Shown here in pieces: positions 7,357 to 16,967 of a DNA stretch of 33,957 nt. Both the position numbers and the translations under genes were made by a program. This DNA comes from a virus. The stretch lies in IMG/VR virus record IMGVR_UViG_3300009702_000058, positions 1 through 33,957 of that record. One strand, written 5' to 3'. The first letter of the stretch is position 1. Each line of letters starts with the position of its first letter. Below the pieces are notes generated by a model. That model was not told the origin of the DNA. It ran no database searches and saw only the letters and a program-made list of their open reading frames with translations.

Positions 7357-7673
7357 TGAGTAAAATAAAATATAGATCAAGCTCTCCATATTTTTTAACA
7401 CCACAAACTAGTTGGTTTTTAGGTAATTTTGTAAATAGACCTATTTCTCCTAGTATAGAAGATACACCTTTTGTAATTACTAGTAAATTTGAATATAGAC
7501 CAGATTTATTAAGTGATAAATTTTATAACACAACTGATTTATGGTGGGTTTTTTCTGTTAGAAATAAAAATATTATAAGTGACCCTATTTTTGATATGAA
7601 GGCTGGAATAGAAATTCAAGTTCCATCTTTACAAAATGTTCAACGTTTATTGGGCCAACGTGAATTTTTATAG
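7356..7673 (+). CDS. 53: baseplate wedge protein gp53-like
   Basis: 105 residues. The stretch FEYRPDLLSDKFYNTTDLWW followed by VFSVRNKNIISDP and a final IEIQVPSLQNVQRLL is the hallmark of the T4 gp53 family, whose LysM-like domain binds neighbouring wedges and triggers wedge joining into the hexagonal baseplate. T4 gp53 is about 196 residues; this one keeps only the core. The ATG overlaps the stop of the preceding gene by one base, and the next gene starts 11 bases downstream. Confidence 0.75.
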   Translation: MSKIKYRSSSPYFLTPQTSWFLGNFVNRPISPSIEDTPFVITSKFEYRPDLLSDKFYNTTDLWWVFSVRNKNIISDPIFDMKAGIEIQVPSLQNVQRLLGQREFL

Positions 7674-7684
7674 GTTGATATAAA

Positions 7685-10231
7685 ATGGCTGCAATATCAA
7701 ATGTTAGGTTTTCTAATAAGTCAACAGAAAAAAAATTAAGAAAAACATCTGATAAACCAAATGTATTTAATACACCTAAACATAATTCAGACTCTAGAAA
7801 AAAGTTTGATTTAGCTAAAAAACAAAAAAGAAATTCAAATACAAGTGATAAAAAAGTAGATATTAACATTTTTAATGCAGGGGCAGTTAATGTAGATAAA
7901 AGCATTTCGAATATAGTAAAAAGAAATTTAATACCTGATACTAAACCAATTGGAGATATATCTGATTTAAATAAATTACTATCGTTAAATAATACTAGAG
8001 AAAATATTAAAAAAGAAATAGGTGGTTTTACTAATAATAATTTAGATGGAAGCACAGGATTTTCTTCAACTAGTAATTCTTTAGTAGGTGATAAACCTAT
8101 TGATATTAAAGCGGTAGATTTAAAATCAGATCAATTTGCTAAAAATTTTCTTGGGTTAACCCTTAAATTTTCAGAAAATATATTAAATAATTTTGATCAA
8201 ATAGCTTATCATTTTAGATTTTTTATTACTCCTGATATAGGTATTTTTTCTCAAACAGTAAAACCAATAGATGTAAATAAAGTACCTCAAATTACTATAG
8301 CAGAATCTGGAATTAGTGAATTTAATATTAGAGATGTAGAAATAGAAGGCGTTATATCACCTAGTAAAATATTTCAAAACACTACTGCTACCAAGTTTAC
8401 TATTAATATTGCTGAGCCAGCAGGTATAAGTTTTATTGAAAAAATGTTTGCAGCTGGGCAAGAATTAGGAGTAGGAAATTATACAAAAGCACCGTTTCAT
8501 TTAGAATTAAGTTTTTTGGGATATGACTCAAAAAGTACTGATGGTTCTCCTAAAAAAATAGAAGGATTATCTTGGATATGGAGAATTGCAATATCTAATC
8601 TAGTAACTAAAACTGCAGCAGGAGGCTCAACTTATGTAATTACTGCAGTACCGTTTAGTGATATTGGAAAGTTTAATACTAATTTAATGTTAACATCTAT
8701 TGTAAATGTAAGTGCTTCAAATGTAGGAGATTTTTTTAAAGAAATAGAATTTATATTAAATAAACAAGATTTAGAAAAAACATTGTTTGGTAACTCTCCT
8801 ATAACTAGATATAAAGTAATAATAGAAGAAAATAATGAATTATTACAAAATATACAATCTACTTCAATTAGTTCTTGGAAATTACAATCTAAAAAAACAG
8901 ATGTTTCTTCACAAAGAATGATGTCGATTAAAGGCAATAGTACAATTAAAACTATTTCAATACCAAATGGTACTACATTTAACTCTATAGTTGATTATAT
9001 ATTTGCTAATACAGAAGAAGGACCAATGTCTGTTGCTGGCACAAAAACTAGTGATAGTACAGAACAAAGAAAGAAAAGAATGTTTGCTTTCATACCAATT
9101 GTTAAAACACAAGTAAAATATACTAATTTTGATATAGATTCTAATGATTATAACAAAGAAGTGACCTTTAGAATTATATTACACAAAAAAACCGGAGTAA
9201 TAATTGATGATAAACAAATAAAAAATGATTATATAGACGTAAGTAAACAAAAACTAAAGATATTTAAGCTTAATAAAGCAGGAGTATTTACTAAAACTTA
9301 TGATTATATTTTTACTGGTTTAAATACAGAAGTCATTAAGTTTGATATAGATTATAACTTTTTATGGTTTGCTATGTTGGGACTATTTAGAGGTAGAGGT
9401 AGCATAGGAAAAGCAACAGTTGGTCCAAAATATAATGCTGAAAGTAGAAAAATATTTAAAAATACTAAATCAATTAAAAAAGTATTACAAGCACAACGAG
9501 AAATAGTTGGTAAATTTGATATTGTTAGTAATCCTACTTTAAACAAAGAAGAAAAACAATTGATAAGCATATTGGCAGCAAAAAATAGAAGAAATATAGA
9601 CGCCGCAAATAAATTAAATAGAACAAAAAGAAAAAATATACCAAAACGAAGTTTTGCTGAAGATTCTAAAATAAATTTAGCTGCATTAGGACAAAATCAA
9701 TTAGTTCCTTTATCTATTGCACAAACTTCTTCTGATCCTGCAGTAAATGTTTCTGGATTAGTTGAAGCAAATTTTTCACAATCTAGGTCCCTATATGGGG
9801 CAGCATTAAGACAATTATATACAGGAGGAGGCCCAGGATTTACTCCAGATTTAATGAAAATAAATATGACTATTAAAGGAGATCCATATTGGTTAGGGTT
9901 AACGGAAATAGAAATAGAAGAAATGATATTTAAAAATAATTCTAGTACTAAACAAGATGAAACTATTCAGTTAAATAGACCTGACTTTAATTCTAGTACT
10001 CCTTTATTTTTACTCACATTTGGAGCACCAAGCAAAATAAGTGAAAAAACTGGATTAGCTGAATTAAAAAAAGAGCAAGTATTTTCAGGAGTATATAGAG
10101 CAGTAAGAGTTATTTCTAAATTTAAAGATGGCAAATTTACTCAAGAATTAGAAGCAGTAAGGGATACAGAAATTAATTGGGGTGTAATTGCCACACAAAA
10201 TGACCAAAATCAAAGAGTTGGATCAATTTAA
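7685..10231 (+). CDS. large baseplate hub-like protein (gp27/gpD-type role proposed)
   Basis: 848 residues, not identified by a single diagnostic motif. The first 150 residues are polar and low-complexity (Lys/Asn/Ser), likely an extended arm. A structured part starts near residue 155 (LGLTLKFSENILNNFDQIAYHF). Near 722-745 it has TPDLMKINMTIKGDPYWLG, and near 795-828 FSGVYRAVRVISKFKDGKFT followed by QELEAVRDT, both typical of the long hub proteins of T4-like phages that carry the gp5 spike. Its place immediately before gp5, with eight bases between the genes, supports a hub role analogous to T4 gp27 (391 residues), but homology to gp27 itself is not shown. The stop TAA is followed by AGGA, which serves gp5. 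Confidence 0.55.
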   Translation: MAAISNVRFSNKSTEKKLRKTSDKPNVFNTPKHNSDSRKKFDLAKKQKRNSNTSDKKVDINIFNAGAVNVDKSISNIVKRNLIPDTKPIGDISDLNKLLSLNNTRENIKKEIGGFTNNNLDGSTGFSSTSNSLVGDKPIDIKAVDLKSDQFAKNFLGLTLKFSENILNNFDQIAYHFRFFITPDIGIFSQTVKPIDVNKVPQITIAESGISEFNIRDVEIEGVISPSKIFQNTTATKFTINIAEPAGISFIEKMFAAGQELGVGNYTKAPFHLELSFLGYDSKSTDGSPKKIEGLSWIWRIAISNLVTKTAAGGSTYVITAVPFSDIGKFNTNLMLTSIVNVSASNVGDFFKEIEFILNKQDLEKTLFGNSPITRYKVIIEENNELLQNIQSTSISSWKLQSKKTDVSSQRMMSIKGNSTIKTISIPNGTTFNSIVDYIFANTEEGPMSVAGTKTSDSTEQRKKRMFAFIPIVKTQVKYTNFDIDSNDYNKEVTFRIILHKKTGVIIDDKQIKNDYIDVSKQKLKIFKLNKAGVFTKTYDYIFTGLNTEVIKFDIDYNFLWFAMLGLFRGRGSIGKATVGPKYNAESRKIFKNTKSIKKVLQAQREIVGKFDIVSNPTLNKEEKQLISILAAKNRRNIDAANKLNRTKRKNIPKRSFAEDSKINLAALGQNQLVPLSIAQTSSDPAVNVSGLVEANFSQSRSLYGAALRQLYTGGGPGFTPDLMKINMTIKGDPYWLGLTEIEIEEMIFKNNSSTKQDETIQLNRPDFNSSTPLFLLTFGAPSKISEKTGLAELKKEQVFSGVYRAVRVISKFKDGKFTQELEAVRDTEINWGVIATQNDQNQRVGSI

Positions 10232-10239
10232 AGGAAAAC

Positions 10240-12597
10240 ATGTCTAGAAGAAGAACGTATAGAGCAGAACCAGAATATTCATTAAATCCATCTGGTGGTA
10301 AAATATTATTAGATAAAACTTATATAGGTTTTGTAAAAGATAATAGAGATGCTATTAGAATGGGAAGACTTAGAGTGTGGATACCAGAAATTTCATCTGA
10401 TCCATCTGAAGAATCAAGTTGGGTAACTGTAAATTATATGTCTCCATTTGCTGGCGCTACATTAGTAGATGATAATAAAACTTCGGGAGAAAAATTTGAA
10501 GATACACAAAAAAGTTATGGATGGTGGTTTATTCCTCCTGATTTAGAAAATGAAGTAGTTTGCGTATTTATTAATGGAGACCCTAGTAGAGGAATTTGGA
10601 TAGGTTGTTTATATAATCAACTTATGAATCATATGGTGCCCGGAATAGCTACAGGAAAATCTTTTGGTGATCCTACTAAAAAAAATGAAAGACCTGTTTC
10701 TGAATATAATAAAAAATCTAATGTTCCCATAAGTAACCCTAGAAGACCCACATATGATCCTTTATTTTTGGGTTTACAACGACAAGGACTAACAGAAGAT
10801 ATGATAAGGGGACAGTCTAGTAGTTCAGCTAGAAGAGAATCGCCTAGCAGAGTTGGTGGTATATTAACACCCAGAGGAAATCATTTAGTAATGGATGATG
10901 GATTTACTGATCCCGAAGCAGAAATACAAAAAAAATCTCAAGGATTTGGTGTTAAATTTGATAAAAATACCACACCATCTAATCATTCTGATATATTTCC
11001 AGTAAGAAGTCCTACTAATAAAAATTTTAGAAGAAGTGAGTTAATACGATTTAGAACAAGAAGTGGCACCCAAGTTCTTATATCTGAAACTGAAGGAATG
11101 GTATATATTATTTCTAGAGATGGTAATTCTTGGATGGAAGTAAGTAATGAAGGATACGTAGATATATATGGATTTGGGGACATATCTATTAGAAGTGAAA
11201 AAAATATTAATATTAGAGCAGATAGAGATGTAAATTTAGAAGCTGGTAGAGATGTTAATATTAAAGCATCTAAAGATTTTAGATTTGTTCCTAGAGATGA
11301 AGGTGACACCGTAGAACCAGGATCAGGAGAAGGGGGAAACGTTAATATAGAAGCAGTTTCAAACCTTAGTACAAAATCAGGCAGTTCAACTTTTATAACT
11401 TCAGATACAGATTATCATGTTAATGTGGCTGGATCTTCTTTATTTAATACAGACGGTAATTATGATAATAATATAAAAGGTATTACTAAAATTAATATAG
11501 ATAAAGATTATCATAAAAAAGTAGGTGGAAAGACATTCTTAGAAACAATAGATACTTTAGATGAAACAATAGGCGGGCAAAGAACAGTTAAAATAGGAGG
11601 GAGTGACTATAAAAAAGTAGAGCAAACAGAAACTAGTTGGATTAAGCACACAGCAGATGTTCAGGGAACATGCCCAATAGATACTCCAATTATGATAGAT
11701 TGTGATCAAACACCAACATTAACTTCTAAACCAACAATTGCATCTATTGTAGGTAATTTGCCAACTGCACAAATATCAGATAAAGAACTAGTTACCACAG
11801 GAGAATTTAATCAAATACAAACAATTTCTATTGTAGAAAGACTACCACACCATGAACCTTATGAAGATCATGATTCAGTATTTGGTACTAGAAATAAAGT
11901 AGCAGAAGATAGTAAAATAGATGAACGTGGAATTAAATCTGGTTCTATTTCCCCTTCTGCAAAAAAACCTCTGCCAGTTGAGGGCACTGTTAACGGGCAA
12001 ACTGGTAAATTTAAAGGAACAGGATATGATAAGGATGGAAAACCAATGTATGAAAAAATAGGAGACGCTACTCAAAAAAATACTTGTAGTATGAATATAA
12101 GTGAAAGAGGGATAGACTTCATAGCTCAAAAAGAAGGAAACGTATTAACTGTTTATAAAGATTCAGCGGGATTAGATACTATTGGTATAGGACATTTGAT
12201 TACTAACGAAGAAAAAGAATCAGGAACTATTAATATAAATGGAACACCAACTAATTTTAAAAGTGGAATTACAAAGCAACAATCTAGAGATTTATTTAAA
12301 CAAGATATTAAGAAATTTGAAAGAGGAATGTGCAGAATAATAAAAGTCCCGCTGAATCAAAACCAATATGATGCACTTATTTCATGGATGTTTAATGTTG
12401 GGCAGGGAAATGCAGGATCTAGTACATTAGTAAGAAAATTAAATCAAGGTGACTATGCTGATGTACCTAAAAATTTACAAGCGTGGAATAAAGTAACTGT
12501 AAGAGGTAGAAAGCAAGTAAGTGAAGGACTTTCTAATAGGCGCCGGGCAGAAGCTATTAAATTTACAAGTACTGAAGGTACTACTAGGATTGCATGA
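10240..12597 (+). CDS. 5: gp5-like baseplate hub spike with C-terminal lysozyme
   Basis: 785 residues. Residues about 28-150 form the OB-fold (YIGFVKDNRDAIRMGRLRVW ... WVTVNYMSPFAG). Residues about 310-450 show the octapeptide-like beta-helix pattern (INIRADRDVNLEAGRDVNIK) of the membrane-piercing needle. Residues 618-785 are a T4-type GH24 lysozyme: E632, D641 and T647 (in KEG, KDSAG, DTIGIGH) have the same spacing as E11, D20 and T26 of T4 lysozyme, so the enzyme should cleave peptidoglycan. In T4 gp5 the lysozyme lies between OB-fold and needle; here it is last, reached through a linker containing GTGYDKDGKPMYEKIG. A Shine-Dalgarno AAGGA precedes the ATG. It is the last gene of the rightward block. 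Confidence 0.85.
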   Translation: MSRRRTYRAEPEYSLNPSGGKILLDKTYIGFVKDNRDAIRMGRLRVWIPEISSDPSEESSWVTVNYMSPFAGATLVDDNKTSGEKFEDTQKSYGWWFIPPDLENEVVCVFINGDPSRGIWIGCLYNQLMNHMVPGIATGKSFGDPTKKNERPVSEYNKKSNVPISNPRRPTYDPLFLGLQRQGLTEDMIRGQSSSSARRESPSRVGGILTPRGNHLVMDDGFTDPEAEIQKKSQGFGVKFDKNTTPSNHSDIFPVRSPTNKNFRRSELIRFRTRSGTQVLISETEGMVYIISRDGNSWMEVSNEGYVDIYGFGDISIRSEKNINIRADRDVNLEAGRDVNIKASKDFRFVPRDEGDTVEPGSGEGGNVNIEAVSNLSTKSGSSTFITSDTDYHVNVAGSSLFNTDGNYDNNIKGITKINIDKDYHKKVGGKTFLETIDTLDETIGGQRTVKIGGSDYKKVEQTETSWIKHTADVQGTCPIDTPIMIDCDQTPTLTSKPTIASIVGNLPTAQISDKELVTTGEFNQIQTISIVERLPHHEPYEDHDSVFGTRNKVAEDSKIDERGIKSGSISPSAKKPLPVEGTVNGQTGKFKGTGYDKDGKPMYEKIGDATQKNTCSMNISERGIDFIAQKEGNVLTVYKDSAGLDTIGIGHLITNEEKESGTININGTPTNFKSGITKQQSRDLFKQDIKKFERGMCRIIKVPLNQNQYDALISWMFNVGQGNAGSSTLVRKLNQGDYADVPKNLQAWNKVTVRGRKQVSEGLSNRRRAEAIKFTSTEGTTRIA

Positions 12598-12600
12598 CCA

Positions 12601-12623
12601 CTAATATTTTATATAATTATTAG
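12601..12623. terminator. weak hairpin between convergent genes
   Basis: CTAATA and TATTAG pair around an 11-base loop in the 27-base gap between the two converging structural blocks. The stem is short, AT-only apart from one G-C pair, and has no clear T tract, so this is a position-based guess at a two-way terminator. Confidence 0.25.
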
Positions 12624-12624
12624 A

Positions 12625-15600
12625 TCAAATGCCGCCGGGGATGGACGGAGTTACTATTGGTGTAGATACTGAAATACTAAATGATCTATCTGCAAATGAT
12701 GTTCCATCTGATGCCCTAACAGTAAAATTAGACACCACTGGGGTGCTAGCAGTTACGATTGAATCCTGAACAGTAAATTCTGAACCTAAAGAACCAAAAA
12801 GTAATCCACTACTAGATAATGGAACAGGCGCTGACCCAGATACTATACTATATGTTAAAGGAAGAGAAGAAGTAGCTACTAATTGAATATTAATAGTATC
12901 TGGAGTTATTGTGTCGTTAACAACAAGATTTTGCGCGCCGCCAGTAGTAAACTCAAAAACTGTAAAACTAAACGATCCCAAACTACCTCCAAGAGTACTC
13001 CATACAGGTAGTACGGGAGATTGAGCAATACTAATACCAAATGCTCTGTCAGCAAAATCTACGCCATTAGAAGCTCTAATAGTAAAGTTAAATATCTGAC
13101 CAGATGGACCAACACTAGGTAACAATCCTGTAATAAGACCAAGACTATCCATGGATATACCAGAAGGAAAACTACCAGATACTAAAGAAAACGTTAAAGG
13201 TAGTGGGGAAGCATCTAGCTGAATACTAATGTTTGAATTATCAAAAAAGGTTCCTAAAATGCCTGATGACGTAATCCATGTTGGTGCACCTGCATTAAGA
13301 ACTGTAATACTAAACTGCCTATCTGAAAACAATATGCCATCACTTGCTCTAATTGAAAAGTCAAAAGTAGTAGTACTTGCTACAAATGGAGCGGTCCCAG
13401 ATATTATCCCTGTTGATGAATCAATTGAATATGTCCCCGGTAAAGCAGGACTAGTTGGAGAAACAGAATATACTACTGTATCTAAATTAGGGTCTATTGC
13501 TAATACTACAAACGTTGTAGTACTATCTGATTCTAATACAGAACCAAGTGATCCTGATACAGTAGACCAATTAGGTGGCAACCCTGGTCCAGTATCCCCG
13601 CATAAAGCAGAAACACTTATTATATCTGTATTACTGTTTATTCCAGGAGATGATACTGTTGTTGAAAAAGATGAAAGAATAAGTCCAAAATTTTCTATGA
13701 TAGCAGTATTATTTGAAATAGTTGGTACAAACGGTAAATCTATTGTGCATGATGCTACTGTTCCTGCTGAATCCGCATTTACTAAAAATCCAGAAAATGC
13801 TCCTGTTCCAAATGATGATGTTTTTCCTGCACTATACAATATATCAGAATTACCAAGCACTGTACTACCCAAAAAGTCATCAGATGTACCACCATACACA
13901 TTTGCAAAAATCAAATTACCAGAACTATCAAATTTCATAATAGTTCCATCGTTTAATCCTGCTCCCGCAGAATTTGTGTGTCCAGTAACTATGATATTTT
14001 GAGTACTGTCTAATATTACACTATTTAATCTTATATCAGAAGAACTACTAATAATTTTTTGCCAAATTAAATTTCCTAGACTATCAAACTTAAATAATAG
14101 TCCATTATTAGGTGTAGTTGAAAATCCTACTACATAAATTTCATTAGTAATTTTATTAACTACTACTCCCACTGCTGATTGAATTGCCAAAGTAGTAGCT
14201 TTTGCCCATATTACATTTCCTGTACTATCTAATTTGCTAATAAAAAAGCTTGAATTGGCTCCAGTAGAACTGTTTTCAGTTATACCGACAATATATATGT
14301 TATCAACAGAATCTATATTAATTGCAGTAGGACTAGCCCTACCATTATTTCCAGTTACTGCTGAATCTGTAAGTAAATTAAATATAACATTTCCTGATGG
14401 ATCATATTTAATAATATGCCCCATTTTAATACTAGATGGATTATCAGTAGACGCACTTATTATTATATTTCCTGCGGAATCTATTACTATTCCATTTGGG
14501 TTACTATTTCCATTAGTATCTGGACCAATTTTAGACCAAATATGGTTGCCATTTAAATCAAATTTAGATAATAAAAAAGGTCCTGCTGTATTTCCTACAA
14601 ATGGATCAGGCACACCACTAAAAATATTATTATTAACTCCTATTACATATATATTATTATTAAATATATAAATTTTTTCATAAATATCATTTCCAGTAAC
14701 TTGTATATTTCTACTCCATATTAGTGATAAAGAAGAATCAAATTTAGATAATAATGCTTCTGATGCTGTGTTAAAACTGTTTGTAGTTCCACAAGCATAA
14801 ATATTTCCTATATTATCAATAGCTATATCAGAAAATATATCTGTACCTGTGCCTCCGGCTGCTGTAATAACACCATTAGATCCACCTGGTGGTGGAGGTG
14901 GCTCTCCACCAGTGCCAGTACCGCCACTTATAAATGTAGGAGAAGCGATATCCAATGGGTCAATAGCTATTCTCATTCCAGAATCTACTTTTAAGGTTCC
15001 ATCTAATGTTTCAGAACTAAGGCTATCATTAAAAATAAATTGAAAATTTAATAAAGAACCATTACCACCATTAGAAAAAGATCCTGTTTCTCGTTTAGCT
15101 TGTACGTTAACAGATAAAGTTCCAGTATCTGCTTGTGTAAAAATAGTTTGAAATATATCAGTTATATCATAAAACCCTATATTAGAAACTACGCCGCCTG
15201 TTCCTAATTGTGTCGTTTGTGTATGATCAAATACAATAGATCCAATAGAAGTTAATAAACTGGTTAAGGCAGTATTTTGAGCATTGGCTGTGCCACCAGT
15301 TCTACTTAAATCAAATATTAATTGCCCCCCACTGTTAAAAAAATATCTAGCGTTATCATCATCTACAAACTGAACATCAATTTTTAATGTAAATTGTGTA
15401 TTCCAAGGACTTACGTTTGAAACATTAAATAACCCCCCAGATGTTATAGAAGATGTTTGACTAATTAATAATTTATCAGTTTCTATTTTAGAAATAGCTG
15501 TTTCAAAATCAGAAGATGTATTAATTTGTATTTTTTTACCAACAGCAAGAGTAGATGTATCAGGCACAGAAGAATCTACAGGAAGACCACCTTGGTGTTG

Positions 15601-15798
15601 AGATAAAATAGCAATGATATTTCTAGCTTGGGTCCACTCTAAACTTTTAATATCAGTATTAGATGTTACAGCATTAATTGGTAAGATAGACTGTCCATAT
15701 CCACTATCTCCAAAGCCCACTTGGTAAATATTTACTATTCTTGTTCTAAAATTATTAAAATCTGTAGGATTTATTATTCCTTGCACAGAATAAGTCAT
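12625..15798 (-). CDS. large tail fibre-like protein: propeller-type repeats and Ig-like domains
   Basis: 1057 residues. Part 1 (1-290) starts MTYSVQGIINPTDFNNFRTR and has the GDSGYGQ...EWTQARNIIAILSQHQ pattern of T4-like phage virion proteins. A Gly/Pro hinge (GGEPPPPPGG, about 297-306) follows. Part 2 (about 310-735) contains at least six copies of a KFDSSGNLIW.K motif alternating with I.VD...NIYV.G, as in SBBP/NHL-type beta-propeller repeats. Part 3 (about 740-1050) has three He_PIG/cadherin-like Ig modules, each ending FTIRASDG..FADR.FSI.V. Such modules usually bind carbohydrate or extend adhesins, so a role in host contact is likely but unproven. It lies 16 bases after the preceding gene and is last in the leftward block. 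Confidence 0.65.
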   Translation of the reverse strand: MTYSVQGIINPTDFNNFRTRIVNIYQVGFGDSGYGQSILPINAVTSNTDIKSLEWTQARNIIAILSQHQGGLPVDSSVPDTSTLAVGKKIQINTSSDFETAISKIETDKLLISQTSSITSGGLFNVSNVSPWNTQFTLKIDVQFVDDDNARYFFNSGGQLIFDLSRTGGTANAQNTALTSLLTSIGSIVFDHTQTTQLGTGGVVSNIGFYDITDIFQTIFTQADTGTLSVNVQAKRETGSFSNGGNGSLLNFQFIFNDSLSSETLDGTLKVDSGMRIAIDPLDIASPTFISGGTGTGGEPPPPPGGSNGVITAAGGTGTDIFSDIAIDNIGNIYACGTTNSFNTASEALLSKFDSSLSLIWSRNIQVTGNDIYEKIYIFNNNIYVIGVNNNIFSGVPDPFVGNTAGPFLLSKFDLNGNHIWSKIGPDTNGNSNPNGIVIDSAGNIIISASTDNPSSIKMGHIIKYDPSGNVIFNLLTDSAVTGNNGRASPTAINIDSVDNIYIVGITENSSTGANSSFFISKLDSTGNVIWAKATTLAIQSAVGVVVNKITNEIYVVGFSTTPNNGLLFKFDSLGNLIWQKIISSSSDIRLNSVILDSTQNIIVTGHTNSAGAGLNDGTIMKFDSSGNLIFANVYGGTSDDFLGSTVLGNSDILYSAGKTSSFGTGAFSGFLVNADSAGTVASCTIDLPFVPTISNNTAIIENFGLILSSFSTTVSSPGINSNTDIISVSALCGDTGPGLPPNWSTVSGSLGSVLESDSTTTFVVLAIDPNLDTVVYSVSPTSPALPGTYSIDSSTGIISGTAPFVASTTTFDFSIRASDGILFSDRQFSITVLNAGAPTWITSSGILGTFFDNSNISIQLDASPLPLTFSLVSGSFPSGISMDSLGLITGLLPSVGPSGQIFNFTIRASNGVDFADRAFGISIAQSPVLPVWSTLGGSLGSFSFTVFEFTTGGAQNLVVNDTITPDTINIQLVATSSLPLTYSIVSGSAPVPLSSSGLLFGSLGSEFTVQDSIVTASTPVVSNFTVRASDGTSFADRSFSISVSTPIVTPSIPGGI

Positions 15799-15814
15799 TT
15801 ATATTCCTTGATAA

Positions 15815-16882
15815 TTATTTATTACCTATAACTATTTCTATTAAACTTATATCTAAATTAGTTTTATCTTCTAATGACCTACCTATAATAGACCAAGGAG
15901 ATAAAGAATTTATATTTTTTATTCCAGTTGCAACGCCTTCGATTTCACTAGATGTTAGCCGTTGCCCTTTTTTAACTTTGCCTACTACTTTACAAGGAAC
16001 CCTGCCAGAAAGAGCAACTAATGGATGTGTTTCATTAGATCCTGCATTTGAATTAAGAGTTAGACCAGGGTTTGTAGATATTACACCGAAAACATCTGTA
16101 TCAGCATACTCGGTTGTTTTTGTTATTTCAGCAGAGCCTCCCAATTTTACAACATCTCCTGGATGTAAATAAACATCTGACGCATATCGTTCTGCCAAGT
16201 CCGAATATTGCGCTGTAACAGCGGTTCCTATAAACTTATTATCTGTTACATTTGCTGATAAATTAAGTCCTACTTTCAATCCTCCTAAAGAAGTTGGAAA
16301 AGAAGCAGTTAAATCTATACTAACTGAAGAGGAACCAACTAATACTGATCCTATAAATGTTGGATTAAAAGCAACATTAGACCAAGCTGCCATTACAACT
16401 GAATTTACTATTACTAAAATTAAAGGATTATTTATATCACTTAAAAATACGCTACCAGTACTATTTCCTACAGATCCCCCTGGACCAATAAGAATAAGTT
16501 TTGTACCATCACAAACTAAAAGTTGACTAGTAGTAGTATTCCAAAACATAGAACCAGCTGGATCTGTACATGCACTTCCTGCAACACCAACAGTTGCAGT
16601 GTCTCCTGAAGTAACACTGCCTGCACCTACAAAAGAAGTACCATCATTAACTTTTAATACATTGTTAGCAGAATCCCACCAAAGTTGACCAGCAATGGCA
16701 TTAGGAGGGGGAGCAGAACTAGAAAAGTTTTCTAATATATGAATAAAATCTTCAGCAATAATTTCACCATAATTAGGAACCTTTTTTCCTAACAATCTAA
16801 TAGATGAACTTGTTGAATCAATGGTTCCATCTGCTAAGGTAACCAAAAGAGATCCATCAAATTTATTTACTTGAAAAGACAT
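15815..16882 (-). CDS. tail fibre-like virion protein with C-terminal SDLAERY-type domain
   Basis: 355 residues. The N-terminal half has the phage fibre/whisker pattern ILENFSSSAPPPNAIAGQLW followed by WDSANNVLKVNDGTSFVG (about 48-90) and a second, weaker LFWN...LLVCDG element. The C-terminal 130 residues begin YSDLAERYASDVYLHPGDVV and contain GVISTNPGLTLNS and ALSGRVPCKVVGKVKKGQRL, a domain common at the ends of T4-like phage fibre proteins and reminiscent of the peptidase-G2 / intramolecular-chaperone type ends. Whether it self-cleaves cannot be told. A late box lies 45 bases upstream, and the 1057-residue fibre follows after 16 bases, so they probably share a transcript. Confidence 0.65.
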   Translation of the reverse strand: MSFQVNKFDGSLLVTLADGTIDSTSSSIRLLGKKVPNYGEIIAEDFIHILENFSSSAPPPNAIAGQLWWDSANNVLKVNDGTSFVGAGSVTSGDTATVGVAGSACTDPAGSMFWNTTTSQLLVCDGTKLILIGPGGSVGNSTGSVFLSDINNPLILVIVNSVVMAAWSNVAFNPTFIGSVLVGSSSVSIDLTASFPTSLGGLKVGLNLSANVTDNKFIGTAVTAQYSDLAERYASDVYLHPGDVVKLGGSAEITKTTEYADTDVFGVISTNPGLTLNSNAGSNETHPLVALSGRVPCKVVGKVKKGQRLTSSEIEGVATGIKNINSLSPWSIIGRSLEDKTNLDISLIEIVIGNK

Positions 16883-16926
16883 TGTTAATTTTTTCCTATT
16901 TTAAAATTTAATTAAATATGTATATT

Positions 16927-16934
16927 TATTTATC
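16927..16934 (-). promoter_or_regulatory. late promoter box for the fibre genes
   Basis: GATAAATA on the minus strand lies in the 85-base gap and 45 bases before the ATG of the 355-residue fibre protein. It matches the NATAAATA form of T4-like late promoters. Spacing fits a transcript with a leader of roughly 35-40 bases. Confidence 0.55.
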
Positions 16935-16967
16935 ATTTTTTTAAGTTAGTATATTAAACCATATAAG

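Noticed and set aside
13229-14002. 257-codon open frame on the plus strand
   Set aside because: It lies fully antisense to the Ig-like and propeller part of the fibre gene and has no phage-like motif; repetitive codon use creates it.
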